A stretch of DNA of 39,497 bases, taken from NCBI GenBank assembly GCA_902577525.1, contig CACGZG010000002.1:83222-122718 (forward strand), read 5' to 3'. Source of the DNA: an uncultured Pelagibacteraceae bacterium. GTDB lineage: Bacteria > Pseudomonadota > Alphaproteobacteria > Pelagibacterales > Pelagibacteraceae. Position numbers and translations under genes: made by a program. Under the pieces are notes generated by a model. The model did no database searches, was not told where the DNA came from, and saw only the letters and a list, made by a program, of their open reading frames with translations. Positions within the stretch are counted from its first letter, which is position 1. Every line of letters begins with the position of its first letter. Below are positions 25,884 through 33,581 of the stretch, piece after piece.

Positions 25884-27374
25884 ATGAAGTTATTTTTTAT
25901 ACTGGGTAATCAATTATTTCCATCAAAATACTTGGACCGCTTCAAAAAAGACCACCTATTTTTTATGGCTGAAGATTATCAACTATGTACTTATGAAAAA
26001 CATCACAAACAAAAGATACTCCTTTTTTTATCATCAATGCGCTCACATGCAGATAGCCTTAAAAAAGATAAATTCAAATTAGATTACATTAAAATCGAGG
26101 ATAAAGAATTTAAGGATGATTATTGTAAAAAATTAAAAAAAGTAATTAGCTCAAAAAAAATAAAAGAGATTTCAAGTTTTGAAATTGAAGATAAATTTTT
26201 CGAAAAAAAAATAAATCAATTTCTTAAAAAGGAAAAAATAAAATGGAATATTATTCCAACTCCAATGTTCCTAAATTCAAGAGAGGAATTTAAACAATAT
26301 CTATCCAAATCAAAAAAACCTTTCATGGCAACTTTTTATAAGGATGTTAGAAAAAAATCAGGAATATTGATGGGCTCAGATGGAAACCCTATTGGAGGTA
26401 AATGGAGTTTTGATGAAGATAATAGAAATAAATTACCAAAAAATATTTCAATTCCAAAGTTCCCAAAAATAAATGAAACTAATCATACTAAAAAATTAAA
26501 ACCAATTATTGAGAAATTATTCAAAGATCATCCAGGCAAAACAAATAATTTTTGGTTCGCTACTGAATATAATGATGTTGTAAAGCTTTTAAATTTTTTC
26601 ATTAAAGAAAAATCAAACTTATTTGGCGATTATGAGGATGCTGTTGATCAAAAAGATAATATTTTATTTCACAGTGCGTTAAGTCCTTACATTAATTTAG
26701 GTTTAGTTACTCCAGAATTTATTATTAAAAAGGTTTTAGAATTTCATAAAAATAAAAAGATAAGATTAAATTCATTAGAAGGTTATATACGTCAGGTGAT
26801 TGGCTGGAGAGAATTTATGAGAGGAATTTATCAAAGTTATTCAAATGAAATGGAAACTGGAAACTTCTTTAAACAAAATAGAAAAATGAAAAAATCTTGG
26901 TATGAAGGCACAACTGGATTACCTCCACTTGATTATTCAATTAAAAATGCTTTAAACCATGGATGGTCTCATCATATTGAAAGATTAATGATTTTATCTA
27001 ACATTATGAATCTTTGTGAAATAAAACCCACCATTGTTTACAAATGGTTCATGGAAATGTTTGTAGATTCTTCAGATTGGGTAATGGTTCCTAATGTTTA
27101 TGGTATGGGATTGTTTAGTGATGGGGGAATATTTGCCACCAAACCTTATATATGTGGATCGAGTTACTTTATGAAAATGATGGATTTTAAAAAAGGTGAA
27201 TGGTGCAACACAATGGATGGACTTTATTGGAGATTTATTGATCGTAATAGAAAATTTTTTTTGAAAAATCCAAGACTTTCAATGATGGTCAGAATTTTTG
27301 ACAAAATGAAAACTGACAGAAAAAAATTGATTTTGTCAGCTGCAGATAAATTTATTAAACAAAATACAATCTAG
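25884..27374 (+). CDS. Cryptochrome/photolyase family protein (FeS-BCP / prokaryotic 6-4 type)
   Basis: 496-residue flavoprotein likely to repair UV photoproducts using light. The N-terminal part (FFILGNQLFPSKYL ... FFMAEDYQLCTYEKHHKQKI) is the alpha/beta domain typical of COG3046. The C-terminal FAD part shows RQVIGWREFMRGIY, NHGWSHHIERLMILSNIM, FVDSSDWVMVPNVYGM and DGGIFATKPYICGSSYF, then EWCNTMDGLYWRFI. Cysteines near the expected iron-sulfur site are NLC, YIC and EWC, fewer than the four known in PhrB of Agrobacterium, so cluster status is open. It overlaps the DUF2256 gene by one base. Confidence 0.92.
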   Translation: MKLFFILGNQLFPSKYLDRFKKDHLFFMAEDYQLCTYEKHHKQKILLFLSSMRSHADSLKKDKFKLDYIKIEDKEFKDDYCKKLKKVISSKKIKEISSFEIEDKFFEKKINQFLKKEKIKWNIIPTPMFLNSREEFKQYLSKSKKPFMATFYKDVRKKSGILMGSDGNPIGGKWSFDEDNRNKLPKNISIPKFPKINETNHTKKLKPIIEKLFKDHPGKTNNFWFATEYNDVVKLLNFFIKEKSNLFGDYEDAVDQKDNILFHSALSPYINLGLVTPEFIIKKVLEFHKNKKIRLNSLEGYIRQVIGWREFMRGIYQSYSNEMETGNFFKQNRKMKKSWYEGTTGLPPLDYSIKNALNHGWSHHIERLMILSNIMNLCEIKPTIVYKWFMEMFVDSSDWVMVPNVYGMGLFSDGGIFATKPYICGSSYFMKMMDFKKGEWCNTMDGLYWRFIDRNRKFFLKNPRLSMMVRIFDKMKTDRKKLILSAADKFIKQNTI

Positions 27375-27502
27375 TGAAAAAAGAAAATCTACCTTCAAAA
27401 ATTTGTTCTATTTGCAAAAGACCTTTCATCTGGCGAAAAAAATGGAGATTAAATTGGGAAAAAGTCAAATATTGTTCAAAAAAATGTTCATCAAAAAAGT
27501 AA
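27374..27502 (+). CDS. DUF2256 small zinc-ribbon-like protein
   Basis: 42 residues from a GTG at 27374-27376 that shares its G with the photolyase TAG stop. The sequence has the complete DUF2256 pattern: an ENLPSKIC start, C-x-x-C (KICSIC), RPFIWRKKWRLNWEKVKYC, and a second Cys pair (YCSKKC), consistent with a zinc ribbon. DUF2256 genes are, from memory, recurrent neighbours of this photolyase class. Its last 19 nt overlap the following gene in another frame. Its role is unknown; the strongly basic middle could contact nucleic acid. Confidence 0.9.
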   Translation: MKKENLPSKICSICKRPFIWRKKWRLNWEKVKYCSKKCSSKK

Positions 27503-28929
27503 AAAATTTTTCTAAATATTTAATTTTATTTTTAGTTGTTACTCTTCCAAGTAATACTCGTGCGGAATTTTTTGAGGATTTATCTAAAATTATTGAGGAT
27601 AATAAGAAGAGGCTTAGCTACGGTATTTCTGTAACAGATTTTAATATGGATGGTAATTATGAGTTTTTGGTTACAGGTTTTGGCTTTCCAAATTTAGCTC
27701 TAGCTTTTCAGGATGGAAAATTAAAGGATTTAAACCAACAAAAAATTTTTTCAGATGTTTCTAAGAAAACCATTGGAGTTGCCGCATGTGATATTGACAA
27801 AGATGGCTTTGAAGAAATTTATTTTTTAAACACTGATACATATAGTGGAGTTAAAAAATATTCAGACAGATTATTAGATATAAAAGATAAAAATTACTTT
27901 GATTTATTTGAATTAGAAAAAAATAAAGAAAGTCTTAATTTAACAGCAGGAAGATCTGTTGTTTGTGTAGATAGAAAGGGAGATGGTGAATATGGTATTT
28001 ATGTTGCAAACTACGGAGGACCAACAAGATTTTACGAGATTGAAAATGAACTTATCAAAGATAAAGCTAAGAATTTAAATCTTGATAATATTACTGGTGG
28101 AAGAGCAGTCGTATCTGGACATATCTTAACAGAAAGAGCGGATATCTTTGCAGCTAATGAGAGAGGAGCAAATTTTCTTTTTAAAAATAATAATGGAAAC
28201 TTCGATGATGTTGCATTTGATTATAGATTAGATGATGCAATCCAAAATGGAAGGGGTACAGCTTTATCAGACATCTATTATAGAGGTAGATTGGATATTT
28301 TAAGTGGTAACTGGCTCGGATATCACAGAGCTTGGGTTTTGGAAAATAATGAATTTAAAGACATTGGAAATAAAGATTTTGATGAACCTTCTAGAATAAG
28401 AACAATTATTTCTGCAGATTTTGATAACGATGGTTTTGATGAAGTTTTTATGAACAATATAGCAGAACCAAATAAGTTATTTCGCATTAAAGATAATGGA
28501 AAATTTGAACAGATAAATTTTAAGGTAGGACTCGAAGCTAATGGATATGGAACTGGGGCTGCAGTTGCGGATATAGATAATGATGGAGTTTTAGAATTAT
28601 TAGTTTCTAGAGGTGAAAGTAAAGAACAAAAATTAACTTTGTACAAGGCAATAGTTAAAAAAGAAAATAAATATTTAAGAATAAAACCACTTAACAAACA
28701 TGGTGCGCCAGCAAGAGGAGCCACTGTAACTTTAATAACTAATCAAAGAAAACATTCAAAAACTATTGATGCAGGATCTGGTTACTTATGTCAAATGGAG
28801 CCTGTGGCACATTATGGAATTAGAAAAAATGAAAAAAATTTTAAAGTAGAGGTAAGATGGACAAATGGAAGTAAAGAAATAATTGATATAAAGAAGCTAA
28901 ACCAAACAATTACTGTAAAACAAAAATGA
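27484..28929 (+). CDS. Secreted VCBS/FG-GAP protein with ASPIC/UnbV domain (CRTAC1-like)
   Basis: 481 residues. ATG 27484 gives a signal peptide (KNFSKYLILFLVVTLPSNTRA) and is preferred over the far longer frame from 27403, which has a non-signal extension overlapping DUF2256. The mature protein has repeated calcium-type D-x-D-x-D-G motifs: DFNMDGNYEF, DIDKDGFEEI, DFDNDGFDEV and DIDNDGVLEL. These indicate a beta-propeller of FG-GAP/VCBS repeats. The last ~75 residues (RGATVTLITN ... VEVRWTNGSKE) are an ASPIC/UnbV domain. Ligand is unknown; an exported or cell-surface binding role is likely. It overlaps the next gene by 4 nt. Confidence 0.9.
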   Translation: MFIKKVKNFSKYLILFLVVTLPSNTRAEFFEDLSKIIEDNKKRLSYGISVTDFNMDGNYEFLVTGFGFPNLALAFQDGKLKDLNQQKIFSDVSKKTIGVAACDIDKDGFEEIYFLNTDTYSGVKKYSDRLLDIKDKNYFDLFELEKNKESLNLTAGRSVVCVDRKGDGEYGIYVANYGGPTRFYEIENELIKDKAKNLNLDNITGGRAVVSGHILTERADIFAANERGANFLFKNNNGNFDDVAFDYRLDDAIQNGRGTALSDIYYRGRLDILSGNWLGYHRAWVLENNEFKDIGNKDFDEPSRIRTIISADFDNDGFDEVFMNNIAEPNKLFRIKDNGKFEQINFKVGLEANGYGTGAAVADIDNDGVLELLVSRGESKEQKLTLYKAIVKKENKYLRIKPLNKHGAPARGATVTLITNQRKHSKTIDAGSGYLCQMEPVAHYGIRKNEKNFKVEVRWTNGSKEIIDIKKLNQTITVKQK

Positions 28930-29615
28930 AAAAAATAGTAAATATATCTTTAATTGTTTTTATAATATTATTTCAGTTTAAGTCGTTTGCTGAAGAAAAG
29001 AACTATCACAAGGAGTTAATTACTGATTGGTCGAGAATATTCCCAGATAAGAATAGAAATGCTGCAGGACCTAAATTTTTTAAATACATTATAGATAAAA
29101 AAATTAGCTACAAAGACTTTATTGAATTTAATAAATTATATTGTGCAGTTTCTGGATCTCTGATTGATCCAAACAGTGAATCAGAATTTTTATTTATTAA
29201 AGAAAGTAAAACAAACAAAAAAATTTGTGGAAACTATTATAGGTGCTGCGTTCCATGTTCATGTGATCTTATGAAGTATTCAGAAGCACAAAAAATGAAA
29301 TATAGATTTGAAGATGGCATTAAAGAATTTTATGTTTTAACTATAAAAAATCCTTGTGGTAAAAAAGATTTTCCCAATAGAGTAAACAAAGATTATTTTT
29401 GTGATGGTAAAAAAATAAATAAATCAGAGGTTTATAGTCTTAATGATCGAATTGTAATAGGTTTATTGCATAATGGAAAAAATTGTGAAAAAGATGAAAT
29501 CGACTTCGTTAAAAATCACCAATTTACCGGTAGATATTGTGAACTTAGAAATAATACACCTTTAGAAAATTTAGATGCTGGTATGGGGGATATTTTTATT
29601 AAACTTGCAAGATAA
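28926..29615 (+). CDS. Cysteine-rich exported protein of unknown function
   Basis: 229 residues; family not recognised. A clear signal peptide (NISLIVFIILFQFKSFA, cleaved before EE) is followed by a mature domain with about ten cysteines. The densest stretch is YRCCVPCSCDLM (about 101-112). Later Cys fall in NPCGKK, YFCDGK, KNCEKD and RYCEL. Spacing suggests disulfides or metal binding rather than a c-type haem site, since no CxxCH is present. It overlaps the CRTAC1-like gene by 4 nt (ATGA), so the two probably act together outside the cytoplasm. Confidence 0.82.
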   Translation: MKKIVNISLIVFIILFQFKSFAEEKNYHKELITDWSRIFPDKNRNAAGPKFFKYIIDKKISYKDFIEFNKLYCAVSGSLIDPNSESEFLFIKESKTNKKICGNYYRCCVPCSCDLMKYSEAQKMKYRFEDGIKEFYVLTIKNPCGKKDFPNRVNKDYFCDGKKINKSEVYSLNDRIVIGLLHNGKNCEKDEIDFVKNHQFTGRYCELRNNTPLENLDAGMGDIFIKLAR

Positions 29616-29620
29616 AAAAT

Positions 29621-29842
29621 ATGAATAATAAAATTTTTGAATGGGCAGGTGTTATCACAGCAATATTATATTCATTATTTGTAGCTATGAATATTGGTAT
29701 AGAGTTTTTTGGTTTTTGCTTATTACTTATATCCGCAATCTTAATTGGAATTTGGGCTTATAGGGGAGGTCATAGAGGAATTCTATTTTTACAATTCTTT
29801 TATGCGACAGCTGGAATTATTGGTATGTTTAGATGGTTTTAA
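29621..29842 (+). CDS. Small three-helix membrane protein
   Basis: 73 residues, almost entirely hydrophobic. Helices are near 8-25, 28-46 and 54-71, with a short basic loop YRGGHRG between the second and third. The layout WAGVITAILYSLFVA...GIWAYRGGHRGI resembles half of a PnuC/SWEET-like transporter fold, but I cannot assign a family with confidence. It starts 5 nt after the Cys-rich gene and shares its TTAA stop with the convergent photolyase-like gene. Confidence 0.8.
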   Translation: MNNKIFEWAGVITAILYSLFVAMNIGIEFFGFCLLLISAILIGIWAYRGGHRGILFLQFFYATAGIIGMFRWF

Positions 29843-30978
29843 CTCAATGATGAAATTATTTTAGGAATAAAATTTTTAAAATTAAAGAAACCTTTATTAC
29901 AATATTGCCAAGAGTATCTATCAAGTTTTCTATATATAAATTCTATTTTTGAATTATTTAAACTTAAATAATCTAAGTTTTCACCTACGGTAGGGTATAA
30001 ACCATAACAATTTTCAGTATTATTTATTTCGCTTATGTCAATTACTTCACAATCAATAGACTTAGCTTTTAATCTTTGCTCTTGGCTTTCGATTAAAAGG
30101 GATTTAAATTTCATTACTTTTTCACTGAGTTTAATAGATCTATTTTCATTTTTATTAGAAATTAAATAAACTTTTTTAAATTTATTATTTTGAAAATCAG
30201 TGGTTTCAAAAGAGAGATTATTTTCAAAAATTAATAGATTTTTATCATCTATATTTTGTGGATTATTAAAATCTTTTTTTATGATTTGGTAAGTTTTTTC
30301 AGATACTTTTGGAGGAGCATTTTCATTTAATTTAATATTATTAAATCTATTGTTAGTAAATTTTTTTATATTCCATTCACTTGCTAAATAATGTTTTCCT
30401 TTGGTTTGCACTCCAGCAACCCATCTCCATCCAAGCGTATTTGATGCAGCGTCCCCATCATAAAGATGTTGCATAAAAAATTCTGCACCTAATTGCCATG
30501 GTAGTTCTAAAGTAAAAATCCAAATGCTTGCGAACCACATTCTTGTATGGTTATGTAAATAATTGTTTTCTTTCAGTTCATTTGTCCATGCATTAAAGCA
30601 TTCAATATTTGTTTTACCTTCTATTGCATCAAGATATTTCTGATTATTTTTGAATTCTTCTCTAATTTTATTTAATTCTATTAAATAGTCTGACCATACA
30701 TTTGGTCTTAATTCTAGCCAACCTTTCCAGTAAGTGCGCCATAAAACTTCTTGGATAAATTTCTCATTTTTTGAGAAAGAAAATTTACTAAGTGATTTTT
30801 TGATAATTTCTTTTTCACTTACTATTCCATGTGTAATGTAAGGAGACAGACATGAAACGTTGGATCTATTTTCTGGCCCAAAGTCAAAGTTTCTAAGTTT
30901 AGAATACTCAGAAAGATTGTTTTCAACAAAATCGTTTAATTTGTTTAAGGCCTTCACCCTCGAAGGTTCAAAATTCAT
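29839..30978 (-). CDS. Photolyase/cryptochrome FAD-binding protein with apparently permuted domains
   Basis: 379 residues. The FAD-binding helical domain stands at the N-terminus (about 1-215): LSPYITHGIVSE, FIQEVLWRTYWKGWLELRP, HNHTRMWFASIWIF, then YDGDAASNTLGWRWVAGVQ, the D-x-D-x-A-x-N signature that contacts flavin. The usual N-terminal antenna domain is absent in front of it. Instead residues about 250-379 look alpha/beta (LLIFENNLSFE, KKVYLISNK, SQEQRLKAKSIDCEVIDISE) and end with RKLDRYSWQYCNKGFFNF. A similar layout is, from memory, shared by roseobacter proteins annotated FAD-binding domain-containing. Photolyase family membership is sure, repair activity is not. Confidence 0.88.
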   Translation of the reverse strand: MNFEPSRVKALNKLNDFVENNLSEYSKLRNFDFGPENRSNVSCLSPYITHGIVSEKEIIKKSLSKFSFSKNEKFIQEVLWRTYWKGWLELRPNVWSDYLIELNKIREEFKNNQKYLDAIEGKTNIECFNAWTNELKENNYLHNHTRMWFASIWIFTLELPWQLGAEFFMQHLYDGDAASNTLGWRWVAGVQTKGKHYLASEWNIKKFTNNRFNNIKLNENAPPKVSEKTYQIIKKDFNNPQNIDDKNLLIFENNLSFETTDFQNNKFKKVYLISNKNENRSIKLSEKVMKFKSLLIESQEQRLKAKSIDCEVIDISEINNTENCYGLYPTVGENLDYLSLNNSKIEFIYRKLDRYSWQYCNKGFFNFKNFIPKIISSLS

Positions 30979-30984
30979 TATAAA

Positions 30985-31365
30985 TTATTTTGATTTTTTT
31001 TTCTTTAAACCAAGTTTATCGCTGTGTCTTAATCTTAAGATAACAATTGCTCCAGCAATTAAAACAATAGCTACCGCTTCGTAAACTAGTGCACTTGGAT
31101 CCATTTCTTTTCCTTGAAGAATTATGAAACGTGCAAGAGCAGTAATTGCTATCAATAGTGGCAATGTAATGCTAATTGATTGTTGATTCCAAAAAACTCT
31201 CACCATTGCAAGTACCTCTAGGTAAAGAAACATTAAAAGTAAATCGGCTAAAGTTACCGATCGATTTTGAAACATTTTGTAAATTTCTATTCCAACAGCA
31301 ATAACAGTACTTATTAAAATAATCACCATCAAAATAAGCTGTAAATTTTTTGCAATTTTTTCCAT
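30985..31365 (-). CDS. PsiE-like membrane protein
   Basis: 126 residues with four hydrophobic segments. LADLLLMFLYLEVLAMVRVFW and LPLLIAITALARFIIL are the hallmark strings of the phosphate-starvation-inducible PsiE family. A Lys-rich tail (LRLRHSDKLGLKKKKSK) ends the protein on the cytoplasmic side. Function is unknown in the family. It starts with a one-base overlap on the stop of the upstream membrane-protein gene (31365), and the photolyase-like gene follows 6 nt downstream. Confidence 0.87.
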   Translation of the reverse strand: MEKIAKNLQLILMVIILISTVIAVGIEIYKMFQNRSVTLADLLLMFLYLEVLAMVRVFWNQQSISITLPLLIAITALARFIILQGKEMDPSALVYEAVAIVLIAGAIVILRLRHSDKLGLKKKKSK

Positions 31366-31817
31366 TATTTATCTTTACTAAATGGTAGCCATTTTTCAAA
31401 CACTGATTTTGACGGCCCATCATAAGGAATTGTATATGAATTAGTGTTTGTTAGAACTTCTATACCTTTTGAAAAAACAAAGATAAAAACAATTACAAAA
31501 ACTATCACCATAATTTTGAATGGGTCAAAGTTTTTTGTTCTAAAAACACTACTCGATTTTTCCTCAGCTTTATGAAATTGTTTAAATGTCATGTACACGG
31601 CAAATATAAGTCCGATATGAGCAATATATGTTCCAGCCCATCCAAAAGCAAAAGTAGTATATGAGAAAACATACAGACTAAAAACTGTTGTCCAAATAAA
31701 ACTTAGAACTAATAAAATTTGTAATCTTACTGCTTTTGGTAAGGATCTAAGATCATTCTTACTATCGTCAAATAGTATATTAGCTGAGTCCTGCATCCAT
31801 TTTTTTAAACCATCCAT
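31365..31817 (-). CDS. Hypothetical inner-membrane protein
   Basis: 150 residues from ATG 31817; a TTG at 31868 would add 17 residues but the ATG is favoured. Three hydrophobic segments follow a soluble N-terminal part (DGLKKWMQDSANILFDDSKN): about 34-54, 62-79 and 101-120, then a polar C-terminus rich in Ser/Asn. No known family recognised. It is followed directly by the PsiE-like gene with a one-base overlap, suggesting a two-protein membrane unit, and lies 57 nt after argG. Confidence 0.78.
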   Translation of the reverse strand: MDGLKKWMQDSANILFDDSKNDLRSLPKAVRLQILLVLSFIWTTVFSLYVFSYTTFAFGWAGTYIAHIGLIFAVYMTFKQFHKAEEKSSSVFRTKNFDPFKIMVIVFVIVFIFVFSKGIEVLTNTNSYTIPYDGPSKSVFEKWLPFSKDK

Positions 31818-31874
31818 AATAATTAAATTAAGTTTTTTTTCAGAATTGACAATGCCAAAATTGTCCAAAAATTT

Positions 31875-33065
31875 TTAGTAGTTTTTCAACTTTTTTTTAT
31901 GAAAACTTATGAATTTTTCTACATTTGTTTTATTGAAAGATTTATTTTCCTCAAAGGAAACCTTTTTCATTGAATAAGCTTTGCTATTAGTAATTCTTGA
32001 TTCGATTGTTATATTTCCCTTATAAAGTTTAAGTTTAATTATACCATTTACTTTTTTCTTTTTAAGATCAATAATTTTTTGTAGCTTAAATCTTTCTTTT
32101 GAATACCAATAACCATTATAAATAAGTTCTGCATACCGAGACATTATATTATCTTTTTTATGCATTGTTTCTTTATCTAAAGTAACAGACTCAATTGCTC
32201 TATGGGCATGAATTAGCAATGTCCCACCTGGAGTTTCATAAACTCCTCTTGATTTGATTCCTAAAAATCTATTCTCGACTAGATCAACTCTTCCAATTCC
32301 ATTTTTTCCAGCTAACTGGTTAACTTTCTCAAGTAACTTTGCAGGACTTAATTTTTTTCCATTAATTCCAATTGGATCTCCATCTTTAAATCTAATAGAA
32401 ATAAATGAGGATTTATTTGGAGCCTTTTCAGGTGAAACTGTTCTTTGAAAAATAAATTCAGGTGCAGAATTTTTTGGATTTTCTAAAACTTTTCCCTCAG
32501 TAGACGTATGAAATAAATTATCATCTACTGAAAACGGAGAAGCACCTTTTTTATCTTTTGGAATAGAAATTTTATGTTTTTTTGCATAATTAATTAAATC
32601 GGTCCTAGATTTTAATTTCCAAATTCTCCACGGAGCTATCACCTTAATTTTAGGACCAAAATAATGATAACCGAGCTCAAATCTTACTTGATCATTTCCT
32701 TTCCCAGTTGCGCCATGTGATACAGCATAAGCTTTATATTTTTTTGCAATTCTAATTTGATCTTTTGCTATCAAAGGTCTAGCAATTGAGGTTCCCAATA
32801 AATAAACACCTTCATAAATCGCGTGTCCTCTGATCATAGGAAATACATAATCTTTTACAAATGTATTTTTTAAATCTTTTATAATTATCTTTTTAACTCC
32901 AAATTTTTTAGCATTAGATAGAATTTTTTTTCGATCGATTTCTTGCCCAATATCTGCAGTGTAACAAATTACTTCAGCATTATAATTTTCTTGTAACCAT
33001 TTAAGTATTATAGATGTGTCTAAACCGCCAGAGTAAGCTAAAACAATTCTTTTTTTTGATTTCAT
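31875..33065 (-). CDS. argG: Argininosuccinate synthase
   Basis: Joins citrulline and aspartate with ATP in arginine synthesis. 396 residues, normal length. [17 protein letters not shown] is the N-type ATP PP-loop; [34 protein letters not shown] and APWRIW are conserved substrate sites. The ATG at 33065 directly opens [14 protein letters not shown]. It lies 3 nt after the IalB-family gene in the same minus-strand run. No argH is in the window. Confidence 0.97.
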   Translation of the reverse strand: MKSKKRIVLAYSGGLDTSIILKWLQENYNAEVICYTADIGQEIDRKKILSNAKKFGVKKIIIKDLKNTFVKDYVFPMIRGHAIYEGVYLLGTSIARPLIAKDQIRIAKKYKAYAVSHGATGKGNDQVRFELGYHYFGPKIKVIAPWRIWKLKSRTDLINYAKKHKISIPKDKKGASPFSVDDNLFHTSTEGKVLENPKNSAPEFIFQRTVSPEKAPNKSSFISIRFKDGDPIGINGKKLSPAKLLEKVNQLAGKNGIGRVDLVENRFLGIKSRGVYETPGGTLLIHAHRAIESVTLDKETMHKKDNIMSRYAELIYNGYWYSKERFKLQKIIDLKKKKVNGIIKLKLYKGNITIESRITNSKAYSMKKVSFEENKSFNKTNVEKFISFHKKKLKNY

Positions 33066-33068
33066 TAA

Positions 33069-33581
33069 TCAACCGCAAGCTTTTTTTGCAGTGTTGTATG
33101 CTTTTGTAAAACCGAGTAGAGAATAATGATCTATAGTTTGAGAACCTTTATCGTTATAGCCTGAAACCATAATTCTAGATCCTTTTTTCATGACTTTGAC
33201 CATAATTTTTTCTTTTTTATTACTGGTCATCCATGCAAAGCCTTGTTGTTTAATATCGAATTTAAATTTATTATTTCCTGAAGTTGCTAAAACAGAATTT
33301 TTTTTATTAAATTCGTAGCCCGCTGTTGTACTAATTTCATTTGAAATCTTTTCACTAGGTCTAAAAGTAACAAATAATCTAGCATCTCTTTTATTATTTT
33401 TAGGTGCTTGCAAAACAGGAGTTGATTGAGCAAAGCATACTTTTCCAGAAGTTTCAGACATTACCATAACCTCCCAATCTTTAAATTTACCTACTTTCTT
33501 TAAATCTTGTGCTGATGTTTTCGACAACAGAAGCAATAAAATAAAAGATGGTAAAAATAAAAATTTTTTAATTAAGGACAT
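33069..33581 (-). CDS. Invasion-associated locus B (IalB) family exported protein
   Basis: 170 residues. A signal peptide (KKFLFLPSFILLLLLSKTSA, cut before QD) precedes a beta-rich domain. KVGKFKDWEVMV, VCFAQSTPVLQ, RLFVTFRPSEKISNEIS and the C-terminal region with a final Cys match IalB. The two Cys (one near VCFAQ, one at the end in KKACG) could form the family disulfide. IalB is named from Bartonella virulence, but relatives are common in free-living alphaproteobacteria. The start overlaps the aldo/keto reductase end by 10 nt. Confidence 0.88.
   Translation of the reverse strand: MSLIKKFLFLPSFILLLLLSKTSAQDLKKVGKFKDWEVMVMSETSGKVCFAQSTPVLQAPKNNKRDARLFVTFRPSEKISNEISTTAGYEFNKKNSVLATSGNNKFKFDIKQQGFAWMTSNKKEKIMVKVMKKGSRIMVSGYNDKGSQTIDHYSLLGFTKAYNTAKKACG

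Noticed and set aside
28323..28724. 133-residue minus-strand frame within the CRTAC1-like gene
   Set aside because: Mirror of the repeated D-x-D-x-D-G coding pattern; no independent support.
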